64,000 nt of DNA. Source: Clarkia xantiana subsp. parviflora. Taxonomy: Eukaryota > Streptophyta > Magnoliopsida > Myrtales > Onagraceae. The notes under the pieces are model-generated. The model was not told the origin of the DNA and ran no database searches. It saw nothing but the letters and a program-made list of their open reading frames with translations. A program made the position numbers and the translations under genes. The first letter of the stretch is position 1; each line of letters opens with the position of its first letter. Where the stretch lies: positions 39,642,774 to 39,706,773 of the forward strand of contig JAPTYO010000001.1 in assembly GCA_036873135.1 (NCBI GenBank), in the 5' to 3' direction. This document shows positions 11,595 to 21,192 of the stretch, piece after piece.

Positions 11595-11768
11595 ATGGCC
11601 TCCAACGATAACGATGGAGTTTTTGTCACTGGTGGTGTAACTTCTGTTGCTAAAGTGACTGTGGGGGCTAAAGAAGTTACGATTGCTTTTGTTGCTAATG
11701 TTCCAACTGTTGGTTTGATCAGTTTGGAAACTTTGTTAAAGCGCAGGTTACCAGATTTGGAAACATAA
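11595..11768 (+). pseudogene. Copia-1 gag N-terminal remnant
   Basis: An ATG-initiated 57-codon frame (MASNDNDGVFVTGG … LLKRRLPDLET, stop TAA at 11766-11768) begins 113 bases after the 5' LTR, where a Copia gag should begin. It is too short to contain a gag domain; the following sequence has stops in all frames. Confidence 0.5.
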
Positions 11769-13556
11769 CCATGATGGTTTACAACCTTGAAAAAGGTGAT
11801 TGTAAAAATATTCCTAAACAATATGTTGGTTTAGGAAAAATGTTTCTCTTGTATTCAAGTCAAATAAGTATATATTGACTAAGAATAATACAGATGTATG
11901 TTGGGTAATCAAACTGAGTGTAATGCTTTACGAACCGGAAAGAACATGGATTGATAAATGATTCTTTTGCTTAGTTGATTTATTGATGATAGACATGTTA
12001 ATTATGATACCCTCTGAATGTTAATTAACATAAATTTTATCCCTACATTACAATTGATAATAAACACAAATAGTAAAATTTGTGTTTTATTCGAGCTCGA
12101 TCGAGTTCCTTAGTCAAATTAAAGGAATCTCAAATTGCTTGATTTGGTACATATTGGCAATTGCGACTTGAAATTGATGCAAGCGAGGGGGTAAGAAGTA
12201 CTTCATCACTTGGTGCATGATAGTACAATATGTTGCAATGTTCAGAAAAGATGTTGAAGGGAAATTCACACTTTATGAACAAGAGTTGAGGATCAACTTG
12301 ATAAGAGAATTAAATTATGTGCAGAGGTAATAATTGTTCTCTGAATAGTGACATAAACACAGTTTAATCTGTGAAGTCATTAAAACGCATTCACTCTGTA
12401 GAGTTGGGTTGCGGAAAGAATAATCGAACATTGAAAAATATGATGAACTCAATGTTGATTAGTTCCGGGTAACCCAGAATATGAGGAGAGAATCTATTTA
12501 GATAAGCAATTACGTTGAAAGTAAGCTACCTCGTAACATGGAAATAAAAATCTTTAGCTTAGAATGTGGGGGTATTCTGGCCAATGTGGTAATACCTCCG
12601 CGGCTAAGGGTTAAAATAAAAATAAAACTGTTTGTTGTAATTTCTTCGGATAAAGTACAAAACAGTAATTCTTATCAGTATATTGTGCATGATTCAATTA
12701 TTTTGGATATACACAAACTACGATAAATTGAAAAAGACCAAGAGGTCTGAGAATCATGACGGTCTAATGACCAATGTTTACATATTAATGATCAAAGGAT
12801 TTATGTTAACAGGATGATCTGATGATCAATGTTGATGTTGTGGTAAATTGAGAGTTCATAAGAATTTAGACCCAACTCGTGTTGAGACAGTTAAACTTCT
12901 GAATAGTATGGTTGATACCATATTTGTTTTGGAGTTACGATTAATGTAGGGGTAGCTTTGAAGAGCATTTCCTTTGTTAAGGTACCCCGAATAATGTTAG
13001 AGAACTCTTCTTAAACTATGCAAGGTAGTGAAACCTTTGCATTTATAATTGAAAATGGGAGTGTCTCATAAAACATGTTAAAATTAAGACCGAGGTCAAA
13101 ACTGATGTTTAGCCCAGGAGAAACAAAAGGGCTAGGATAGAAAAATCCTACGGTACAGATTTTCTGACAAATATGCTTAAAGAAGCAATCTATAATAAAT
13201 TTGAATATGTGCTGCATATAATTCTTGGTAGCTAGCGGTTCTTTCTCATGGAAGCAAACCGCTAGGCTATAAGTGAATTTTCACGCAAGATGAAAGCAGG
13301 TGGTTCAATTAATAAGTGTAAAGTCTGACACTTATTTTCTAGTGACGAGATTCACGTCCATCAGAATGGTACTTGCAATTGCGGCCCTCTGAAATCTTGC
13401 AGTACATCAAATGGATGTGAAAACAAATTTCTTAAATTGAGACTAGTAATAAGAGATTTATATGGAACAACCCGAGGGTTTCTTAGATCTAGGACAAGAA
13501 AATAAAATTTGTAAACTCGTCAAGTCATTATACGGTCTTAAACAAGCACCGAAAAC

Positions 13557-13948
13557 CAGTGTTATCAGAACCGGACCGGACCGGCGGTCCGACCGCGGTC
13601 GGACCGGAACCGGACCCCTCAACGGTCCGGTTTGCTTATTTCCGGAGGATGTAAGCGAACCCGGTTCTGAAGTCCGGTTTTCACCGAACCGGCCGGTTTT
13701 GGGCGAACCGGGCGGTTCACCGGTTCGCCGGTTCGAACTCTTTTCATTAAAAAAAATTAAAATTTTTTTTAGGGTAAACTTATAGAGAGGCAGGCCCCGA
13801 TCCGGACTAAAACCTACAGAAGGGTTAACTTACAAAGAGGATATGCAAATTTGCATTTTTTTACTAAAACCGGTCGGACCCGGTTCGGACCGGGTCCGAC
13901 CGGCCGAACCGGGAACCGGTGGCCCTGCCGGTTCAGGCCCCGGTCCGG
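13557..13948. mobile_element. GC-rich nonautonomous insertion in Copia-1 RT
   Basis: The 392-bp insert splits the RT frame after QAPK. CGAAAAC occurs at 13550-13556 and 13949-13955, consistent with a 7- to 8-bp target duplication of hAT type. It begins CAGTGTTATCAG and is full of CCGGACCGG / CCGGTCCGG motifs in both orientations at its two ends, with an AT-rich centre. The right terminus does not mirror the CAGTG end, so the superfamily is uncertain. The open frames across it are compositional. Confidence 0.65.
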
Positions 13949-14337
13949 CGAAAACAATGACATCAAAATTTAATAGTGTCATGTGCATTTACGTGAAAGA
14001 CAATTATAAAGGTTATGTTATCTTATGTCTTTACGTCGATGACATGCTAATCATCGGGAGCAACGATGAAATGGTTCGATCAACGAATCATATGTTGAAT
14101 TCGAGATGTGACCTGAGATATGGGTATTGCTGATGTGACTCTCAGAATAAAGATTACGAGTACATCAGAAGGAATTGTTCTAAGTCAATCTAATTCAACG
14201 GAAATGATATGAGAAATGGTCATTGCTCCAATGGATCCAAGCAAGTTTCAAATTGAATACGCTAGGATCATTGAGAGGGTAATATACTTAATGACAAGTA
14301 CAAGACCTGATATAGCACACGCTATGAGCGTACTGAG

Positions 14338-14993
14338 TAGGGATGGCAACGGGTCTCGGGGCCCCGCTGACCCGCGGGGCCCCGACCCGGTTTTGACCCG
14401 AGGACCCGCCGACCCGCGGGTCACGGGTCGGGTTCGGGGCGGGGCGGACCCGGGTCGGGTCGGGTCCGGGTCTAGGGACACGGGGCCCCGTTGACCCGCC
14501 CCGAAATGCCTATATATATATTTTTTAATTTTTTTTTTTTAAATGTTAGTATAATGTAACATTTACTAAACAATATGGTTAATATAGTACCTATATAAAT
14601 AATATGAACAAAATTATAAATAGATGTATATTTAGATTATTAGGATTTGTTAATTTGGATTTGGTGTTCGGATTTGAATTTGTATTTGGTGATGAATTTG
14701 ATGTGTTTGTATTTGATTGATGTTAGATTTATGGTTTGAAGTTATGTATAATGTAATATTTTGGCAAAAAAAAAATTGTATTTAATATTGAGAAGTGAAA
14801 AAAAAAAAAAAAAAAAAAAAAATTGTTCACGGCGGGTCGGGTCGGGGCCCCGCGGGTCGACCCGCGGGATTTTTGACCCGCCCCGCCCCGACCCGGGAGG
14901 CACACTTACCCGGGTCCGGGTCAGCCAGGCTGACCTGCGGGGCGGGTCCGGGGCTGCGAAAACCCGCCCCGACCCGCCCCGTTGCCATCCCTA
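14338..14993. mobile_element. hAT-type nonautonomous transposon with 8-bp TSD
   Basis: Termini TAGGGATGGCAACGGGTC and its inverted counterpart GCCCCGTTGCCATCCCTA bound a 656-bp element. The 8-bp duplication GTACTGAG is perfect (14330-14337 and 14994-15001). Arms are rich in GACCCG/CGGGTC; the centre is AT-rich with a poly(A) tract near 14799-14822. No transposase. This is the clearest DNA-transposon insertion in the window. Confidence 0.93.
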
Positions 14994-16395
14994 GTACTGA
15001 GTAGATACATGAGTAACCCAAGTACATATCATTGAGATGGTATCGTCGGGTTACTTAGGTACATGGGATATACTCAAAATTACGGACTGCACTATACCAG
15101 ACATCCAAGCATATTTTGAAGACCGTAGAGATACAAACTGGGTATTTATTAAGGTGTCGTCGTAAAAATAAAAATACTCTAATTTTTTTTTTAAAAAAAA
15201 AAAATCAAATATTTTGATTCTAGGTTTATGAGCACTGAAAGTGCATCATACAACTGAAACGGCTATGCCGTTTATTAGAGGATTTTACAAGTTGGTCAAA
15301 ATCGGTAGGAATACCAATGCTGCGATTGATGAGATTATTTTGGTTTAATCCAAAAACATATAAAATTCAACATATTATAAGAGCTTGATAGTTCTATCTA
15401 GAGGACAATGTTTGAAACAAATAAGTGGTGCACCCCCCCAGTTAGCCTGATAAACTTTGTTAAAGGTGGTTAATGGGACACTTTGCAAACCTGTTGCCTG
15501 CTAGAAGAATTTTTCTTGAATATAAATGTTGGATTAACAAAATATTCCTGCAGGATATGATAGTCTGAGTACTAGAATGGTCTGAGGACCTTTAAGCAAC
15601 ATTGCGATAATCAATCGGCATTTGGTATGATGTGTTGTAACATGTATAATGAAAAGTCTAGACTCATGTTGCACAATTGCTCTCAACTGGAATTATTACG
15701 CTCGATTATGTTAGATCGGTTGATAAATAATGCGGATCCGCTACTCGTAGGGTTAAACAGAGAGCTATTTGACCAATTATCTAAGAGAATGGGATTAAAG
15801 TCCTGAAGAACATTCCTGAGAAGGAAAACCCAACCTAGTTGACTGGAGATCCCAAGATCTAGGTTCAATGGGACAACCTAATCACATGAGTGAGTGAGAT
15901 CACTGTGGGGGTCAAACTCCCAAACCCATTCCTAGATGTAAACAGTGATAAAGTGGAAAATGTTAAGTGAAAAATTTTAATGATTCAAGAAAAATCTCAA
16001 AGACACGGTGAAACTCTTGACTTAGATCAGAGTCGTGATGAATCTGTTGAGATAAAGAATCACCTATGTGAGTGAGAAGATGGGCCGCTTCGAAAGGAAT
16101 TGTTGAGGGCACAATTCTTAGAAACGCTCGCATAACCAAGCAAAATGTCCAGGGTCTTAACGGACATTGAGTCGTGAACCGAACAATACTAGAGAGATAT
16201 CTGTGTGACTTGTATCATCATTTACACGAACGACAGTTAGTTCAAGGACGTCGCGTCTACTAACCAGCCAGTAAGTCGGTATAAGCTCACAATGGAAGGT
16301 TCAAAGGGCAGACCCATACCTATCCTATACAGGTATTGACCGTTGAACTCAAACTACGTGTCTAGAGCCACCATTAGGTTTCCATACACCATTCA

Positions 16396-17259
16396 TGTGG
16401 GGGATTGTTGGACAATTGGGCTTGACAGTGACCCAATAGTCATTGTGAATGGCATTTCGATCATCACACATAAATTGTGAATAGTGATTTAAGTACCTCG
16501 TGCAAGTCCGGTTTTGCTAAATTGGAAACGAATTGTTGTCTAAATATGCAAACCTGAATTAACTATTCTAATTGTGTCCAAATACATTGCATAGCTTGTT
16601 TGATGCAAGTGTATATATTTTATATATGCATAATATATTTTATGCATTTATGGACAAATAATCTTGCCATGTAAATAGGTGTTGCTTTTATTATTTAATA
16701 TGAGAAAACATGAAAATTACCACACTCTTACTCAGATGCAGCAGGCCTCCCACACGGCTTCTCCTTTTTTTTTTTTTTTTTTTTGTTTGCATGCTGGACA
16801 AAGGAACTGTATCATCATCGTCATCCTAGTTAAATCGAGGATTTGCTTTCGGCCATCTTCGAGTTCGACGTGTTGGATTTTTTACGGTTATATCTCAAAT
16901 TTCGTAGCGTTATTTTGGTTTATTATTCTTGTTTGAATTCTGGTATTGTTCGGTTGAACGAATTGTGTGCACGATTCGGGTTAATGGCACTGTTGTATCA
17001 TGGGAGGTGATCGCCCCTTGTGTTAAACCTCGTTGCATAACCTGATGGTGAGGTGGGGCAAATTGCCTTAAGGAGAGCGTGGTCAGCACGTGCCTCAGTA
17101 AAAATCCGTATTTCCCATTCGATCTACGGATCGCTAATTTCGGTTTTCGTAGCATACATATTACTAGTTAATTGTATGTAGATTTCCGAATAAAAAATTA
17201 AATGGACGTTTGTCCTACATATTTCAGAATTACTGTTTTACCCATGTTTTCGACTAACA
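16396..17259 (+). repeat. Copia-1 polypurine tract and 3' LTR
   Basis: GTGGGGGAT (to 16405) is the polypurine tract. The 854-bp LTR starts TGTTGGACAATTGGG at 16406 and ends at 17259. It contains a TATATATG-rich stretch near 16610-16650, which could serve as the core promoter. Confidence 0.9.
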
Positions 17260-17293
17260 TAATGTAAGATATGCAATGTAATGTTAAATTACA

Positions 17294-17990
17294 GTGTTTG
17301 GTTGTGTTGTAATGTGGAATATAATGATAGATTACAGTGTTTGATATGTGATATAAAGTGCATACGTGAATTTATTATTATTATATTAATCTATATGAGA
17401 GTATAGTATATCTTAATATGATAAGATTTAAAAGATTATATATTTTGACAACAACTAACTTCTTGAAAATTATGCGTGTGGTTAATACTATAGTCATTTA
17501 TGAATTCTAAAGACTAAATATTTAAACTACATACGTGCAACAGTAAAATTCTATTTATTAAAACGTTATATATAGTTTTATAAGATAATTTTCCATAAAA
17601 ATGCAATGAAAAGACTTACTCATTTTATACGAACATCACGTACATTATTATTTATTATAATAATGAGTTAGTAAGTATATAAAAGATAAAAAAAAACTAA
17701 TAATAATAATAACATTGTTATTATCATAATAAAGTATAATGATAATACAAAATATTTTATCTAATTAATAAATAATAATACTATAATAACACTCTGTAAT
17801 GTTGACGTAATCGCACAATACTTCCGTTTTCGGATGTAATTTCACGTTACGTTTAATAAAGTTTGGACGTAATCTCAAATTATAATGGACGTTACATTAA
17901 AATGCGCATTACGACATTTAGCAAACCAAACAACATAATGTGAGACGTAATGCGATATTACATTCCACATTACATTCATCCAAACATCCA
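17294..17990. mobile_element. MITE family M1, copy a
   Basis: Terminal inverted repeats: TGTTTGGTTGTGTTGTAATG on the left and, reversed, TGTTTGGATGAATGTAATG on the right. The arms consist of degenerate TAATGTG/ATTAC motifs around an AT-rich centre. Related copies are at 19437-20692 and 37381-37995, the latter in the opposite orientation, sharing the internal block around ACTCATT…GAACATCACGTACATTATTATT. No coding sequence. The superfamily was not determined. Confidence 0.6.
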
Positions 17991-18027
17991 TAACAATGTG
18001 GATTCAATTATCTTATATATATATTAT

Positions 18028-18412
18028 GGGTGGGTGCGGACAGGCTCGAACGAGTTTTTTTAAAGAATAAAACCCGCCTATTAATTCTCGGGTTTTTTTT
18101 ATTTTCGAACTTAGGCGGGATCGGTTTTACGCCAATTAACACGTATATGAAAATGTATATTATAAATAAACCTATATATATCAAAAAAAAAAATGAAATT
18201 TTTTAAGCTGATTTCACATAAAATAATTATAATACAAAAAGTTCATATCATTAATTTTACAATTATTCTTCATTGTTAATTTAAGTGTTTTCTTAGTTGT
18301 AGGCAGACAAATAGATTTTTTCAGATTTCCCGAAATAAGCTTGTTATTTTTTTTCGAAACGGGCCGGAACAGTTTTTCTCGGGTTCCGGTTTTCTTATGC
18401 GCACCCCTAAAC
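18028..18412. mobile_element. hAT-like MITE
   Basis: Begins GGGTGGGTGCGGACA and ends GCGCACCCCTAAA, resembling short inverted termini of hAT type (TTTAGGGGTGCGC when reversed). Contains complementary blocks such as AACCCGCC / GGCGGGAT. No 8-bp target duplication was clear in the AT-rich flank. Confidence 0.5.
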
Positions 18413-18504
18413 GTAGAAGGGCTAAGCGTTGATATAGCTGGGGTCCCTTGACCCAGCTACATGGGTCGCGTTACTATTACCCACATCAGCCGTCACTTCA
18501 CTTC

Positions 18505-18618
18505 TCTTCTCTTTTATACTCCAACTCTAGAGAGAGAAAGAAAACACAGTGAACGAAGGAGTTGCAGAGCCTAGAGAGAGAAACAGCTAACTGATAAGCC
18601 AACTCTTTAAGCTTCTTC
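18505..18618 (+). promoter_or_regulatory. Core promoter and 5' leader of the CLE gene
   Basis: CTTTTATACT at 18511-18520 is a TATA-like box after a CT-rich stretch, followed by two GAGAGAGAAA blocks (about 18530 and 18573). Transcription would start around 18545. The GA blocks are of the kind bound by plant GAGA-binding (BPC) factors, which is inference. Confidence 0.45.
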
Positions 18619-18767
18619 ATGGACAGACACGTCCGATCGCCGCATCAGTAACCAACTTTATGTTTCTGCCGGTACGATGTCGTTTTCCGGCGTCAGAACC
18701 AGAAGAAGCTCACTCCTCCCATCCATGGCTGCTTCTTCATCTTCTCCGCCGCCGTTTTCTTCAGTGA
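18619..18767 (+). promoter_or_regulatory. Two upstream AUGs/uORFs before the CLE start
   Basis: uORF1, 18619-18651, encodes 10 residues (MDRHVRSPHQ) and stops before the CLE ATG. uORF2 starts at 18660 in a different frame, overlaps both candidate CLE starts and ends at TGA 18765-18767 after 35 codons. If both are on the mRNA they should limit initiation at the CLE start. Transcript start was not verified. Confidence 0.5.
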
Positions 18768-19042
18768 CCACTCTCGTTTTAGCGATCCTCCTCTTGTCCC
18801 AGATGTGCGTCCGCTGCCACTGCAGCCGAGCCGCGCCCGCCGCCGCTTCCCGGCCGTATCCGGCGCCAGACACCCGACCTCCGCCGTCGATCATACACCC
18901 GGCGGTCAGAGCGCGGCTGCTGCAGAAGTACTTCCGCCGTGGCGTTGCCGGAGTAAGGGAGTATAAGTTCGCCGCCGGCGATCGCGTGTTCGAGGAGAGC
19001 AAACGGAAGATTCCGAGCTGCCCAGATCCCCTCCATAATTAA
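18677..19042 (+). CDS. CLE: CLE (CLAVATA3/ESR-related) peptide precursor
   Basis: Single-exon gene for a 121-residue secreted precursor. Residues ~29-44 (TTLVLAILLLSQMCV) form a signal-peptide core; the ATG at residue 17 (18725) would give a more typical short signal peptide than the first ATG. A Pro/Arg-rich variable domain follows, then the extreme C-terminus KRKIPSCPDPLHN fits the 12-residue CLE motif (R-x-x-P-x-G-P-D/N-P-x-H-N), preceded by basic residues suited to processing. CLE peptides act outside the cell on leucine-rich-repeat receptor kinases in meristem and vascular control. Odd point: the usually conserved Gly at motif position 6 is Cys. I recall a CLE43-type peptide with a similar RIPSSPD core, but that match is unverified. 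Two uORFs precede it. The 3' flank up to about 19430 has AATAAAATTT near 19286 as a possible polyadenylation signal. Confidence 0.85.
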   Translation: MSFSGVRTRRSSLLPSMAASSSSPPPFSSVTTLVLAILLLSQMCVRCHCSRAAPAAASRPYPAPDTRPPPSIIHPAVRARLLQKYFRRGVAGVREYKFAAGDRVFEESKRKIPSCPDPLHN

Positions 19043-19436
19043 AAATTCAAACTTCTTCATTATTATTATTATCGTCATTATTACTATATCTATATCTATA
19101 TTTATATAGTGTTCATCTTCTTGCTTGGATCCAAAATACCCGCGATTTTCTCATCAACCTGCAACTAAACCAGAGAAGAAGAAAAGAAAACTGCGGATAT
19201 TTTGGAATTCTGGTTCATCGATCTGGTTTTTTCTGTAATTTTCATTTTGATATGCTTCTGAGAGAATTATGTATGTATAGATTTGCAGAGATAAAATTTA
19301 GATCTGTATCTGCTCATTATTAGCTATTGTACTGGGTAAGTTTATAGAGATCATTGCACGGATTGTTAATTATGATCATTTTTCTGGTGAATATCTAATC
19401 ATTATTGGTTTTTTAACTGATATTCAACTGGGTCTA

Positions 19437-20692
19437 GTGTGTTTTGAGATGTTGGTAATGAGATTTTTTAAAATGTCATATTATAAACTTCAATTTCATA
19501 GTATAATCTTAAATTGCAATGTTTTGTTATACTGTAATTGTAATATGGTGCGTATGTTTACACAAATTTAAGTATCTTTTATAATATACATTGTATATGA
19601 TTTATTTCTTTATTATTATTATATTAATATATTTAAAAGTGTACTAAAATAAGATTTAAATATATATTTATTTTGAAAATATGTAATTTACTCTCTAAAT
19701 TAAACGCTATGTTGAATTTAATGAACATTGTCAATTCGTGAAACGTCAAAAAATTAAATTAAATAAGAAAATATTAAAGCTAAATTCATACTTGCGATTT
19801 TAGTTGAATTTTTTTATATATAAAGATAATTTATATAAAAAAATGTCACGCGATAGAGTTTACTCATTTATTATGAGTTTCATATGTGCAATTATTTATT
19901 ATAATAATAATGGTTATAACTAAATCAGTAGTTTGACCTAAATTACAATTCGCTAGCTGAACTTTATTTTTTAAGTGGCTATATGAACTTTCAATGTCTG
20001 GGCAAATTGCTACCACCGTTGCAATTTCTATCGAAATGGAAAGATAATGAGTATGTTCTAGCTTTTTGACGTGTATCAATAATGTGTTCAATAATAAATT
20101 GATCGATTTCTATAAGACACATTCAATTGGACATTCTCCCAGTTTTAATAATCATTTTCAAATTTCTACATTTGTTACGATTTCTATCAAATATGACAGA
20201 AATGAAGTCAGTTCTTGCCACGTGAGGTATTTTGATGAGTACGTAAGCTGATTCGCCAATAATTTGAAAGGATTGTAGCAATTGAATAACATATGTAACA
20301 ATTTGCTCGAAAATTAAAAGTACAAGTAGACAAAATTAAAACCAAATCAGGCAGCAATTTGTAATTGTGTTGGTTACTAACCTTTATAATAATGATTTAT
20401 GAAATATATTTAAAAAAATAAAATAATGCTCACGGAATAAAGATTATACGAAGTACTTAATCTATTTATTATATAATAATAAAATGATAAACACTTTTGT
20501 AATCTCAACTATAATCTTCTAGTACATTCATATTTTTTGTGTAATCTTATATTACAATGGAGACGTAATGAAAAATTTCATAATATAATGAAATTCATAT
20601 TACAAGACACATTATTTTATTTTATTTACACTGCGTAATGTGGATATAATGCAGTGCGTTATGAGATTTAATCAAACAACCCGTAAGACAAT
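19437..20692. mobile_element. MITE family M1, copy c, interrupted by an M2 MITE
   Basis: The left part (19437-19911) has the M1 features: TGATAT/ATTAC motifs, TACTCATTTATTATGAG and TGCAATTATTTATTATAAT. The right part (20383-20692) ends ATGAGATTTAATCAAACAACC. An M2 element (19912-20382) separates them, so M1 was here first. Ends are diverged and approximate. Confidence 0.5.
19912..20382. mobile_element. MITE family M2, copy 1
   Basis: Ends GGTTATAACTAAATC and GGTTACTAACC (inverted). The interior has phrases shared with the copy in the BBX intron (26996-27505): GCTA.CTGAACTTT, TTTTCAAT.TC.G.GCAAATTGCTA, and ATG.GTACGTAAG / GTGTACCTAAG. ATAATAAT-rich sequence on both sides hides the exact target duplication. 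Non-coding. Confidence 0.6.
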
Positions 20693-20905
20693 AAAATTTA
20701 CTAGTATGTATGGTTAAATTTAATGGATAGGTTTATTATCAGATTGCTTGATAATGTTTGTGTGTAAATAAATTATTAATTAACTAAAAGACAATGTTTA
20801 AACCAAACGTAGGTATGAGCATATATATATTAATAAAAATATGCATAAGGAACATTCAAGTAACAGCATTAAATCCTCATCATGACATGAATATTCATGT
20901 TTTTT
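20693..20905. other. AT-rich spacer, nothing recognised
   Basis: No gene, repeat end or motif that I could support. Confidence 0.5.
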
Positions 20906-20954
20906 AAAATATATTTGTTTTTTTTTTTTTTGGCCAAGAAAAAATATATTTGTT
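20906..20954 (-). repeat. Micro-insertion TTGGCC-poly(A) with 14-bp direct repeats
   Basis: AAAATATATTTGTT occurs exactly at 20906-20919 and 20941-20954. The 21-bp insert between them reads, on the minus strand, TTCTTGGCC followed by A12. Perfect long direct repeats around a poly(A)-ended insert are what target-primed retroposition leaves. Confidence 0.7.
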
Positions 20955-21146
20955 CCTTCAACATTATTCATCGATTTAGATCTATTGTTGGTCCATAGTT
21001 ATTATACAACTAGTGAATGTCCCGCCTGAAAACAAGCATGTATCGATAAATAATTATGATAATAATTATATAATTATATTAATTAACTAAATATTTACAT
21101 ATTTTGGTGATTTAAAATAATTACTAATTGAAAATTAAAATACTTC

Positions 21147-21147
<1 letters not shown>

Positions 21148-21189
<42 letters not shown>
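21148..21189. repeat. (AT)n microsatellite
   Basis: Uninterrupted AT dinucleotide tract of about 42 bp. Confidence 0.95.

Positions 21190-21192
<3 letters not shown>

Larger units (their letters stand above)
13330..15115 (+). pseudogene. Copia-1 reverse transcriptase/RNase H fragments
   Basis: Pieces in order: HQMDVKT and EIYMEQPEGF … KSLYGLKQAPK up to 13555; after the first insertion, CLYVDDMLIIGS (about 14020-14070), so the catalytic YVDD is kept; then YLMTSTRPDIAHAMSVLS to 14337; after the second insertion the reading resumes at 15002 with RYMSNPSTYH. Several in-frame stops precede EIYMEQ and others follow. A dead Copia RT split by two transposons. Confidence 0.85.
10697..17259 (+). mobile_element. 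Copia-1: complete but decayed Ty1/Copia element with TSD TAATG
   Basis: Two direct LTRs (10697-11482 and 16406-17259), both starting TGTTGGACAATT and ending CGACTAACA, bracket a plus-strand internal region. TAATG at 10692-10696 and 17260-17264 is a perfect 5-bp target duplication. The interior has only remnants: a gag start at 11595 and RT pieces between about 13330 and 15115, with many stops. Two DNA-transposon insertions (13557-13948, 14338-14993) split the RT. I could not recognise a primer-binding site after the left LTR. The rest of the interior, 11769-13330 and 15116-16395, has no readable domain. Confidence 0.92.

Noticed and set aside
13462..14994. Arg/Gly/Pro-rich open frames on both strands
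   Set aside because: They are produced by the CCGG- and GACCCG-rich arms of the two DNA-transposon insertions.
18658..19078. Minus-strand open frames over the CLE gene
   Set aside because: They mirror the GC-rich CLE coding region; the plus strand has the signal peptide and CLE motif.
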